Below, piece after piece: positions 57,391 through 64,000 of a DNA stretch of 64,000 nt (positions are counted from its first letter, which is position 1; every line of letters begins with the position of its first letter). Source of the DNA: Metabacillus litoralis (GTDB taxonomy: Bacteria; Bacillota; Bacilli; Bacillales; Bacillaceae); the NCBI RefSeq assembly GCF_003667825.1, contig NZ_CP033043.1:931001-995000 (forward strand). The letters run 5' to 3'. Made by a program: the position numbers and the translations under genes. The notes under the pieces were generated by a model. That model was given only the letters and a program-made list of their open reading frames with translations, was not told the DNA's origin and made no database searches.

Positions 57391-57714
57391 TTATTTTTCA
57401 TAAGGTACATATTTACGATCAGGAACAGCTTCTTCAGAGAATGTGGTTGTTGTTTCTTCGGATTGACTTTGGTTATTTGTAGTTGTCTGTGGGTTTGTCA
57501 TATCAGAAGGGGCTATGGAATTGTCTGTTTTTTTATTGAAAAATCCTTTTCCATTTTCAGGGTTGGAAATAATACCTAGTGTCACAAGAATACCTAAAAC
57601 AGATGTGACATAAGTTTCCCAACTTGTTAGATCAATCTGTAGGCCTAAATCTTTAAATACCATATATAAAAGAGAAGCAATAGATGTCCATAATCCATAA
57701 TTTCTCCATTTCAT
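57391..57714 (-). CDS. Solitary phage-type holin (phage_holin_1-like)
   Basis: A 107-residue protein on the minus strand. The N-terminal part, MKWRNYGLWTSIASLLYMV, then DLGLQIDLTSWETYVTSVLGILVTLGII and SNPENGKGF (each quoted in part), carries two membrane segments and the SNP-x-GKGF boundary seen in the phage_holin_1 family of Bacillus phages. The C-terminal 50 residues are Thr/Gln/Ser/Glu-rich and look disordered; they are longer than in the phage holins I know. ATG 57714 has AAAGGTG eight bases upstream; GTG 57723 is too close. No endolysin, no other phage gene and no attachment site are visible nearby. Confidence 0.75.
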   Translation of the reverse strand: MKWRNYGLWTSIASLLYMVFKDLGLQIDLTSWETYVTSVLGILVTLGIISNPENGKGFFNKKTDNSIAPSDMTNPQTTTNNQSQSEETTTTFSEEAVPDRKYVPYEK

Positions 57715-58007
57715 TATGATCACACCTTTCTTTTTGTAGCTATCATATAAATTATTCTTGATTAATCAATAGGTGAGAGAATTCATGAATAAAAAATTAA
57801 TTTAAGGAATCTTAACATATATTAGCTCTAAATCAACTGAATAAAAATAAGTTAGAGTTTGTAGTAAATTTGAATAATGATCATTATAAATCTATAGACA
57901 ATAGAAAGTTCTAACAATCAACGTTAAGGTTCATTATGTATTTATTTGTATAAATATAGAGTCATATAAAAATAGCATTAAACCTGTAATCTTCAATCGA
58001 AAAAAGC

Positions 58008-58013
58008 TATAAT
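58008..58013 (+). promoter_or_regulatory. -10 element upstream of the 112-aa ORF
   Basis: Perfect TATAAT. At 17-18 bases upstream only TGTAAT-like bases are found, so the -35 is weak. Its expected start point is just before the cre box. Confidence 0.6.
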
Positions 58014-58022
58014 AAACAATGT

Positions 58023-58036
58023 TGTAAACGCTTTCA
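58023..58036 (+). promoter_or_regulatory. Catabolite-responsive element (cre, CcpA operator)
   Basis: TGTAAACGCTTTCA fits the cre consensus TGWAAnCGnTnWCA at every fixed position. It starts ten bases after the TATAAT box, over or just past the expected transcription start, where CcpA normally represses. Confidence 0.85.
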
Positions 58037-58086
58037 ATAAACTCCTCTAAATGTTAGAATACAAACTATAAGAGGGAGTGATTAGG

Positions 58087-58425
58087 ATGTGTGATAACAA
58101 ATTATTTTTAGAACAGCTAAAATACCTTGTTGAAAATAACTTGTCACTTAACGAATCTGTCATTAACCAATTGGTGGAAAAATACGATAAAAACCCATTT
58201 TTAACAGTTCAACTATATCAAATCATTAAAAATAACGAAGCCATTTTACCATTCTTCCAAGATATTGAATCTGCAATTTATGATTATATTGTTAACGAAG
58301 AAATGACTAACGAAAAAACCTATTATGGAGCAACGTTATATGTTGCAGACATGTTTGATACAACCCAAACTTATATAAAATGTAAAGTCAGTCGATCAAG
58401 AGAAGAACTACAGGAAATCAGCTAA
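58087..58425 (+). CDS. Unknown 112-residue protein under likely CcpA control
   Basis: I do not recognise this protein. The 112-residue product begins MCDNKLFLEQLKYLVEN; it looks helical and soluble, is rich in Asn, Glu and Tyr, and has repeated hydrophobic-polar spacing (LYQIIKNNEAILPFFQDIE, YDYIVNEEMTNEK). No signal peptide, membrane segment or metal motif. A GTG three codons earlier (58078) overlaps the GGGAG ribosome site; ATG 58087 is correctly spaced. A full-consensus cre box sits at its promoter, so repression by glucose via CcpA is likely. It ends at a terminator shared with the convergent channel gene. Confidence 0.75.
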   Translation: MCDNKLFLEQLKYLVENNLSLNESVINQLVEKYDKNPFLTVQLYQIIKNNEAILPFFQDIESAIYDYIVNEEMTNEKTYYGATLYVADMFDTTQTYIKCKVSRSREELQEIS

Positions 58426-58430
58426 AATTA

Positions 58431-58461
58431 AAAAAGGCAACTCCATTATAGTTGCCTTTTC
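58431..58461. terminator. Bidirectional terminator
   Basis: AAAAGGCAACT / AGTTGCCTTTT stem with a 7-base loop; A-run before and T-run after. It serves the 112-residue ORF and the convergent channel gene. Confidence 0.9.
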
Positions 58462-58492
58462 CTATACTCTTTCTCAACAAACATTCTATATT

Positions 58493-59122
58493 TTATCCTG
58501 AGATTGTTTCATTGTTTGATGATGGTTTGAAACTTCGATTTGGTAAACGCCACTTATATGTATAGGACAGAACTCTAAGTAAGACGATTAATCCAAATAG
58601 GATATAAAGTTCGAAAGGGTCGTTAACAAGCTTAAAGCCAATTAAAAATCCTGCAATAATTGCCCAAAAGGCATAAATTTCTGCACGAAGTACTAGTGGC
58701 TTACGTCCTGCAAGGATGTCTCGGACAATTCCTCCGCCACTACCAGTTAATACTGCTGCAACGATTACTGCACTAATAGGGTGATTCATGTTAACAGCAT
58801 ATAAAGCACCTTGTATGGCAAATGCGGAAAGACCGATTGCATCAGTAAAATTCCCCCATTTTTCCCAATGTTGTAATAATCGATTAGGAAATAAAAAAAC
58901 AATCGTCATAGCAAAAAGGGCTACCTGAAAAAGCACTCCTTGTTCCCATAACGCACTGACTGGGACACCTATAAGTAAATTTCGAATTGCACCACCGCCA
59001 AATGCCGTGACAATACCTAAAATATATACTCCTAATATATCATACTCTTCTTCCATTGCTACAATTGCACCACTAATCGCAAAAGCAATTGTTCCAATAA
59101 TACTTAAAACGTCCCAAGTCAA
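58493..59122 (-). CDS. TRIC-type cation channel family protein (UPF0126)
   Basis: A 209-residue protein with about seven membrane segments in two similar halves. Each half has the family signature: TAFGGGAIRNLLIG (about residue 40) and GSGGGIVRDILAGRKP (about residue 127). This is the bacterial UPF0126/TRIC family, where homologues conduct K+ or other cations and some may carry glycine. TTG start with GGGGG six bases before it. Minus strand, single gene. Similar genes sit at various places in Bacillus, so it says little about function here. Confidence 0.87.
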   Translation of the reverse strand: MTWDVLSIIGTIAFAISGAIVAMEEEYDILGVYILGIVTAFGGGAIRNLLIGVPVSALWEQGVLFQVALFAMTIVFLFPNRLLQHWEKWGNFTDAIGLSAFAIQGALYAVNMNHPISAVIVAAVLTGSGGGIVRDILAGRKPLVLRAEIYAFWAIIAGFLIGFKLVNDPFELYILFGLIVLLRVLSYTYKWRLPNRSFKPSSNNETISG

Positions 59123-59343
59123 AATAATTCCCCCAGTTGTATAAATTCAGCCGAAATTATTGTATATGTAACCTCCATAAAGGTCAATTCTTTTCTTTAG
59201 TATTCTGTATGAAAGCAAGGTGGGTAAGAATATTATAGGTCCAAAACTGTTTATACTAGGTCTATAACAGAAATAATTAGAGAATTACAGTAATGTTTGA
59301 TATGATTAAAGTGCTAAAAATAGCGTAAGGGAAGGGTTTTTTA

Positions 59344-60627
59344 TTGAATAATACATTGGATGTACTTAAAGAAAAGGTAATATTAGTTGGTTGTCAGCTT
59401 CAAACAATACTTGACGAACATTTTCATTACTCAATGGAGGAGTTAGCTTCATTAACGAAAACAGCTAATGGAGAAGTACTTAGCCAAATGACACAGAAAA
59501 GGGAGAGGCCACATCCCGCTACATACATAGGAAAAGGAAAAGTAGATGAATTATTGAGTTTAGTTGAGGAATTTAGTCCAGATATTGTCGTTTTTAATGA
59601 TGAATTATCACCAAGTCAATTAAGAAATTTATCATCAATAGTAGATGTGCGAATTATAGATCGTACTCAACTGATTTTAGATATATTTGCACAACGTGCT
59701 AAATCAAAAGAAGGTAAGCTTCAGGTAGAGCTTGCACAACTACAATACCTGCTCCCGAGATTAACTGGACAAGGTATTGCTTTATCACGTCAAGGAGGAG
59801 GTATTGGTACAAGAGGTCCAGGGGAAACTCAACTAGAAACTGATCGTCGTCACATTCGAAATCGTATTAATGAAATAAAACAGCAGTTATCAACTGTTGT
59901 TAGACACAGAAGCAGATATCGTGAACGTCGTAAGAAAAACCAAGCTTTTCAAATTGCTTTGGTAGGGTATACAAATGCAGGGAAATCAACGATATTTAAT
60001 CGATTAACAACAGCAGGAACGTTTGAAGAAGACTTATTATTTGCAACATTAGATCCTATGACAAGAAAAGTATTATTACCATCAACATATCAAGCACTGA
60101 TCACAGATACTGTAGGTTTTATTCAGGATTTACCGACAACTCTTGTGGCAGCGTTCCGATCTACACTTGAAGAAGTAAAAGAAGCAGATCTTATTCTTCA
60201 TGTTGTTGACAGCTCGAATGAAGACTACGCCAATCATGAGAAGACTGTATATAAGCTTCTTGAACAATTGGATGTAACCGATATACCGATTTTGACCGTT
60301 TATAATAAAAAGGATCAGACTCCGGGATCATTTGTACCATCCCCGACGGAGGATTATCTAACAATTACTGCTTTTTCTGAAGAAGATTTAAAAATGTTGA
60401 TGAATAAGGTGGAGAATATTGCAAAAAAAGAAATGAAACATTACTCCATCCACCTACCAGCAAATGAAGGTAGGTTAATTTCGCAATTGAAAACTGAATC
60501 TCTAATTGAACACTTAGAATTTATAGAAGAGAAAGAAGTGTATGAAATCGAAGGGTTTGTTCTCCCAACACATGCGATAAATGGACAACTAGATAGGTAT
60601 AACGGAGAGGGTAATAAACATGTTTGA
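59344..60627 (+). CDS. hflX: Ribosome-associated GTPase HflX
   Basis: A 427-residue HflX GTPase that binds the 50S subunit and splits stalled ribosomes. The N-terminal HflX domain has [16 protein letters not shown] and [14 protein letters not shown] glycine-rich [20 protein letters not shown] linker region follows (named in part). The G domain has G1 GYTNAGKST (residues 208-216), G3 DTVGF (about 255) and G4 NKKD (about 321). TTG start with a GGGAAGGG site. In B. subtilis this is ynbA, between spoVK and ynbB. Overlaps ynbB by eight bases. Confidence 0.95.
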   Translation: MNNTLDVLKEKVILVGCQLQTILDEHFHYSMEELASLTKTANGEVLSQMTQKRERPHPATYIGKGKVDELLSLVEEFSPDIVVFNDELSPSQLRNLSSIVDVRIIDRTQLILDIFAQRAKSKEGKLQVELAQLQYLLPRLTGQGIALSRQGGGIGTRGPGETQLETDRRHIRNRINEIKQQLSTVVRHRSRYRERRKKNQAFQIALVGYTNAGKSTIFNRLTTAGTFEEDLLFATLDPMTRKVLLPSTYQALITDTVGFIQDLPTTLVAAFRSTLEEVKEADLILHVVDSSNEDYANHEKTVYKLLEQLDVTDIPILTVYNKKDQTPGSFVPSPTEDYLTITAFSEEDLKMLMNKVENIAKKEMKHYSIHLPANEGRLISQLKTESLIEHLEFIEEKEVYEIEGFVLPTHAINGQLDRYNGEGNKHV

Positions 60628-61894
60628 GTTATTAAAAAATGGGGCAGCTATTGCCCCAATTGTTGAAAAGGCTGAACAAAAAATAGATAAGGTTCACGAC
60701 CAAATTGATTTTATCAGTGAGGTAAACCAATTTAAGGTGCTAAAAAGCTTTCAAAAGCATCGAATTAGTGACTCTCACTTTATTCCATCAACAGGTTATG
60801 GATATGATGATATTGGCAGAGACACCTTAGAAGAAGTGTATGCAGATGTGTTTGGAGGGGAAGCTGGCTTAGTAAGACCACAAATTATCTCCGGAACGCA
60901 CGCTATTTCGATTGCTCTTTTCGGTGTTTTAAGACCAGGCGATGAACTACTATATATAACTGGAAAACCATATGATACACTTGAAGAAATAGTAGGTATC
61001 AGAGGTAGCGGTATTGGCTCACTTAAGGAATTTAATATAGATTACAATACTGTGGATCTTAAAGAAGATGGTACTGTAAATTTTGAAGGTGTAAAAAACG
61101 CTATTTCCCCTAAAACTAAAATGATTGGTATTCAACGTTCTAAAGGATATGCAACAAGGCCTTCATTTACAATATCAGATATTAAACAAATGATAAATTT
61201 TGTTAAATCACTTAAAGAAGATATTGTCATTTTCGTTGATAACTGCTATGGTGAATTTGTGGAAGAATTGGAGCCATGTCATGTTGGAGCTGATCTAATT
61301 GCAGGATCATTAATTAAAAATCCTGGCGGTGGACTTGCAAAAACAGGAGGCTATTTAGTTGGCAAAAAAGAACTTATAGAGGCTTGCTCGTACAGAATGA
61401 CTTCACCTGGTATTGGAGCAGAGGCTGGTGCTTCACTATACAGCCTTCAGGAAATGTATCAAGGGTTCTTTTTGGCACCGCATGTTGTGGGACAAGCGTT
61501 AAAAGGTGCAGTATTTACTTCAGCTTTTTTAGAAGAAATTGGTTTGAAAACGAGTCCTTCGTGGAACAGTATAAGAACTGATTTGATTCAATCTGTACAA
61601 TTTGAAGACCCAAAACTGATGGTTGCTTTTTGCCAAGCAATTCAGTATTCTTCACCAATAAACTCCCATGTTACACCATATCCTAACTATATGCCTGGAT
61701 ATGAAGATGATGTCATTATGGCAGCAGGTACTTTTGTTCAAGGAGCTAGCATCGAACTTTCCGCAGATGGGCCATTAAGAGAGCCGTACGTTGCATACGT
61801 CCAAGGTGGACTAACATACACTCATGTAAAAATAGCTGTTTGTAGTGCTGTTGATTCTTTAATTGAGCAAAAGTTAATCTCAATAGATAGATAA
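60620..61894 (+). CDS. ynbB: YnbB, PLP-dependent methionine gamma-lyase family protein
   Basis: A 424-residue fold-type I pyridoxal-phosphate protein of the aluminium-resistance/YnbB family, related to Cys/Met metabolism enzymes. [17 protein letters not shown] lies in the cofactor region, [14 protein letters not shown] gives the conserved Asp, and [11 protein letters not shown] holds the likely Schiff-base lysine (near residue 233). ATG start with GGAGAGGG upstream, inside the end of hflX. True substrate unknown. It lies directly before glnR, as in B. subtilis, with no terminator between that I can see. Confidence 0.92.
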   Translation: MFELLKNGAAIAPIVEKAEQKIDKVHDQIDFISEVNQFKVLKSFQKHRISDSHFIPSTGYGYDDIGRDTLEEVYADVFGGEAGLVRPQIISGTHAISIALFGVLRPGDELLYITGKPYDTLEEIVGIRGSGIGSLKEFNIDYNTVDLKEDGTVNFEGVKNAISPKTKMIGIQRSKGYATRPSFTISDIKQMINFVKSLKEDIVIFVDNCYGEFVEELEPCHVGADLIAGSLIKNPGGGLAKTGGYLVGKKELIEACSYRMTSPGIGAEAGASLYSLQEMYQGFFLAPHVVGQALKGAVFTSAFLEEIGLKTSPSWNSIRTDLIQSVQFEDPKLMVAFCQAIQYSSPINSHVTPYPNYMPGYEDDVIMAAGTFVQGASIELSADGPLREPYVAYVQGGLTYTHVKIAVCSAVDSLIEQKLISIDR

Positions 61895-61919
61895 TTACTA
61901 ATAGAAAGTAATTCTACTA

Positions 61920-61936
61920 TGTTATGTAACCTGACA
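61920..61936 (+). promoter_or_regulatory. GlnR/TnrA operator 1
   Basis: TGTTATGTAACCTGACA matches the TGTnAN7TnACA consensus at all fixed positions; just upstream of the -35. Confidence 0.92.
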
Positions 61937-61941
61937 CATGA

Positions 61942-61970
61942 TTGACACATAATATTACATAAGTTATAAT
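61942..61970 (+). promoter_or_regulatory. Consensus sigma-A promoter of glnRA
   Basis: TTGACA, exactly 17 bases, TATAAT: a perfect promoter, about 30 bases upstream of glnR, covered by operator 2. Confidence 0.93.
61943..61959 (+). promoter_or_regulatory. GlnR/TnrA operator 2
   Basis: TGACACATAATATTACA matches TGTnAN7TnACA with one mismatch and overlaps the -35 hexamer. Two operators with this arrangement occur at B. subtilis glnRA. Confidence 0.88.
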
Positions 61971-62000
61971 GAGATTAGTTAAATAAAAGGAGCGAATAAC

Positions 62001-62402
62001 ATGAGTGATAATATACGACGCTCAATGCCCCTATTTCCTATCGGAATTGTTATGCAGCTCACAGATCTGTCTGCAAGACAAATTCGTTATTATGAAGAGA
62101 ATGAACTTATTTTTCCAGCTCGAACGGAAAGCAATAGAAGATTGTTTTCGTTTAATGATGTTGACAAATTATTGGAGATTCGTAATTTAATTGAACAAGG
62201 TGTTAACTTGGCTGGAATTAAAGAAATTTTCTTGCGCAAAAGTACACATAGTGAAGAGAAAGAAGAGCAACATAAAACTGTTGAAAAACCTGATTTGAGT
62301 GATGCTGAATTACGTAAGCTCTTAAAATCTGAACTTATGCAGGCAGGACGCTTTAATCGACCAACATTAAGGCAAGGGGACATGACAAGGTTTTTTCATT
62401 GA
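62001..62402 (+). CDS. glnR: MerR-family nitrogen repressor GlnR
   Basis: A 133-residue MerR-type regulator. The N-terminal winged helix has [16 protein letters not shown] (about residues 15-31) and [14 protein letters not shown]; a helical region and a C-terminal tail follow ([22 protein letters not shown], quoted in part: [17 protein letters not shown]), through which feedback-inhibited glutamine synthetase activates DNA binding in B. subtilis. ATG with an AAAGGAGCG site. It represses its own operon via the two operators upstream. glnA follows after 58 bases. Confidence 0.96.
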   Translation: MSDNIRRSMPLFPIGIVMQLTDLSARQIRYYEENELIFPARTESNRRLFSFNDVDKLLEIRNLIEQGVNLAGIKEIFLRKSTHSEEKEEQHKTVEKPDLSDAELRKLLKSELMQAGRFNRPTLRQGDMTRFFH

Positions 62403-62460
62403 TCTAGTTAGTATGAAATTGAATATAAAACTTTTTTGAAATAGGAGAGGAGATTTTCAA

Positions 62461-63795
62461 GTGGCTAAATATTCAAGAGAAGATATCGTAACTTTAGTAA
62501 AAGAAAACAATGTAAAATATATCCGTCTACAATTCACAGATATTTTGGGAACTATTAAAAACGTAGAGATTCCTGTAAGTCAATTAGATAAAGCTTTAGA
62601 TAATAAAATGATGTTCGATGGATCTTCAATTGAAGGTTTCGTTCGAATCGAAGAGTCTGATATGTACTTATATCCTGATCTTGATACATTCGTTATTTTC
62701 CCTTGGACAGCAGAAAAAGGAAAAGTTGCACGATTTATCTGTGATATTTATAATCCAGATGGCACTCCATTTGCTGGTGATCCTCGTAATAACCTAAGAC
62801 GTCTTCTTTCTGAGATGGAAGAACTTGGATTTTCAGATTTCAATTTAGGGCCTGAGCCAGAATTCTTCTTATTTAAATTAGACGAAAAAGGCGAACCAAC
62901 ATTAGAATTAAACGATAATGGTGGATATTTCGACTTAGCACCAACTGACTTAGGTGAAAACTGCCGCCGTGATATCGTTCTAGAATTAGAAGAAATGGGA
63001 TTTGAAATTGAGGCATCTCACCATGAGGTGGCGCCTGGTCAGCATGAAATTGATTTTAAATATGCTTCTGCAATTAAAGCATGTGACGATATTCAAACAT
63101 TTAAATTAGTTGTTAAAACAATTGCACGCAAGCATGGATTACATGCTACATTTATGCCAAAACCATTGTTTGGTGTAAACGGATCTGGTATGCACTGTAA
63201 CTTATCGTTATTTAGCAAAGGTGAGAATGCATTCTTAGATACGAACGCTGAACTGCAATTAAGTGAAACTGCTAGACAATTTATTGCTGGTGTAATCAAA
63301 CATGCACCTGCATTTACAGCTGTAACAAACCCAACTGTAAACTCTTATAAACGACTAGTACCTGGTTATGAGGCACCGTGTTATGTGGCTTGGTCTGCAC
63401 AAAACAGAAGTCCATTAATTCGTATCCCTGCTTCACGTGGGTTAAGTACACGTGTAGAAGTTCGTAGTGTTGACCCTGCAGCAAATCCATACCTAGCTAT
63501 GAGTGTTCTTTTAGCTGCTGGTCTTGACGGTATTAAAAATAAGCTTCAAGCTCCAAAACCTATTGATCGTAACATTTATGTTATGTCAAAAGAAGAGCGT
63601 GTTGAAAATGGTATCGTAGACCTACCAGCAACACTAGCTCAAGCTCTAGACTTGTTAAAAGCAGATAGCACAATGAAGCATGCTTTAGGTGAACACTTAT
63701 TTGAGCACTTTATTGAAGCGAAAGAAATAGAGTGGGATATGTTCCGTACGCAAGTACACCCATGGGAAAGAGAACAATACATGTCAATGTATTAA
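62461..63795 (+). CDS. glnA: Glutamine synthetase type I
   Basis: A 444-residue glutamine synthetase (GSI-alpha), which makes glutamine from glutamate, ammonia and ATP. Conserved parts are [20 protein letters not shown], the [10 protein letters not shown] region and [16 protein letters not shown]. No adenylylation tyrosine motif of the GSI-beta type is apparent, as expected; in Bacillus activity is controlled by glutamine feedback and by GlnR. GTG start with AGGAGAGGAG. Last gene of the glnRA operon. Confidence 0.98.
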   Translation: MAKYSREDIVTLVKENNVKYIRLQFTDILGTIKNVEIPVSQLDKALDNKMMFDGSSIEGFVRIEESDMYLYPDLDTFVIFPWTAEKGKVARFICDIYNPDGTPFAGDPRNNLRRLLSEMEELGFSDFNLGPEPEFFLFKLDEKGEPTLELNDNGGYFDLAPTDLGENCRRDIVLELEEMGFEIEASHHEVAPGQHEIDFKYASAIKACDDIQTFKLVVKTIARKHGLHATFMPKPLFGVNGSGMHCNLSLFSKGENAFLDTNAELQLSETARQFIAGVIKHAPAFTAVTNPTVNSYKRLVPGYEAPCYVAWSAQNRSPLIRIPASRGLSTRVEVRSVDPAANPYLAMSVLLAAGLDGIKNKLQAPKPIDRNIYVMSKEERVENGIVDLPATLAQALDLLKADSTMKHALGEHLFEHFIEAKEIEWDMFRTQVHPWEREQYMSMY

Positions 63796-63800
63796 TAGAA

Positions 63801-63835
63801 AAAAACTTAACACATTTAGTGTTAAGTTTTTTTAT
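63801..63835 (+). terminator. Intrinsic terminator after glnA
   Basis: AAAAACTTAACAC / GTGTTAAGTTTTT stem with a 5-base loop and a long T-run. Confidence 0.93.
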
Positions 63836-63841
63836 TTGCAA

Positions 63842-63871
63842 ATAAAAAAGCTTGCCTAATTAGGCAAGCTT
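63842..63871 (-). terminator. lexA terminator on the minus strand
   Basis: The perfect 24-base palindrome AAGCTTGCCTAA / TTAGGCAAGCTT (63848-63871) is followed, on the minus strand, by a T-run. It overlaps the lexA stop codon by two bases. Confidence 0.88.
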
Positions 63872-64000
63872 AATGAACCGTGCGGTAAACTCCAATTACT
63901 TTTCCTAGTATACTCACATTTCGAAGAATAATAGGTTCCATTGTTGAATTTTCTGGCTGTAAGCGAATATAGTCTTTTTCTTTGAAAAATCTTTTACAAG
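63870..64000 (-). CDS. lexA: LexA repressor, 3' end only
   Basis: The minus strand is open from the window edge to a TAA at 63872-63870. The 42 visible C-terminal residues include [24 protein letters not shown] and [13 protein letters not shown]. This is the end of the LexA peptidase domain; the lysine of the catalytic pair lies in the first visible residues (K of VKRFF). LexA represses recA, which in this window carries a matching operator. It is convergent with glnA, as in other Bacillus genomes. The start and the DNA-binding domain lie beyond the window. Confidence 0.93.
   Translation of the reverse strand, partial: CKRFFKEKDYIRLQPENSTMEPIILRNVSILGKVIGVYRTVH

Larger units (their letters stand above)
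57724..58086. other. Intergenic region between the holin gene and the cre-controlled ORF
   Basis: AT-rich with no supported gene. It holds the promoter of the downstream ORF and its cre box (listed separately). The holin promoter must also lie here on the minus strand; none is clear. Confidence 0.5.

Noticed and set aside
1..64000. CRISPR arrays, tRNA or rRNA genes
   Set aside because: No regularly spaced direct repeats, cloverleaf-like sequences or rRNA segments were seen on reading the window.

Overview
This window is a stretch of low-G+C Firmicute chromosome from an endospore-forming Bacillaceae (Bacillus sensu lato). The evidence is near-complete synteny with the Bacillus subtilis segment running from ylxY through spoVF, dapA, spoIIIE, ymf, recA, rny, spoVS, miaB, cotE, mutSL, hfq and spoVK to glnRA. 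Other support comes from many sporulation genes (dpaAB, spoIIIE, spoVS, cotE, spoVK, tepA, ymxH), strong AAGGAGG ribosome sites and frequent TTG/GTG starts. Family names and symbols rest on recognising protein motifs and gene order by eye; no database search was run.

Layout. 1-2.6 kb: ylxY (cut by the window edge), mlpA, ymxH. 2.7-7.7 kb: dipicolinate/lysine block dpaA-dpaB-asd-dapG-dapA behind a likely sigma-K promoter. 7.9-13.2 kb: RNase J2, tepA, ylzJ-like gene, spoIIIE. 13.5-19.4 kb: GntR regulator and a BMP-lipoprotein nucleoside ABC importer (nupNOPQ type). 19.5-20.3 kb: decayed IS1182-type transposase and a GC-rich palindromic repeat. 20.4-29.3 kb: MFS exporter, M16 pair ymfF/ymfH, ymfI, ymfJ, ymfK, rodZ-like ymfM, pgsA, cinA. 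29.5-32.5 kb: LexA-controlled recA, followed directly behind its terminator by a bacterial class C-like group II intron. 32.7-36.0 kb: rny, ymdB, sigma-H-driven spoVS. 36.2-42.4 kb: M19 dipeptidase, two-subunit 2-oxoacid:ferredoxin oxidoreductase, tdh-kbl. 42.7-49.1 kb: topB, miaB, ymcA, a divergent cation/proton antiporter, cotE. 49.3-56.7 kb: mutS-mutL, miaA-hfq, spoVK. 56.8-59.1 kb: accessory block of small or poorly known genes, namely a membrane-anchored protein, a solitary phage-type holin, a cre-controlled unknown and a TRIC-type channel. 59.3-64 kb: hflX, ynbB, GlnR-controlled glnR-glnA and, convergent, the 3' end of lexA.

How the genes fit together. Asd, DapG and DapA supply dihydrodipicolinate, which DpaAB oxidises to dipicolinic acid for the spore core. 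RecA and LexA form the SOS pair. RNase Y, RNase J2 and YmcA (RicA) are RNA-decay parts. MutS and MutL do mismatch repair. Tdh and Kbl degrade threonine. GlnR represses glnRA through two operators on a consensus promoter.

Most of the window is ordinary conserved backbone. The spots most worth a second look are the group II intron behind the recA terminator, the accessory block at 56.8-59.1 kb with a full-consensus CcpA site and a lone holin, several long unexplained hairpins between genes, and the IS remnant beside a palindromic repeat. No clearly new multi-gene system was found.
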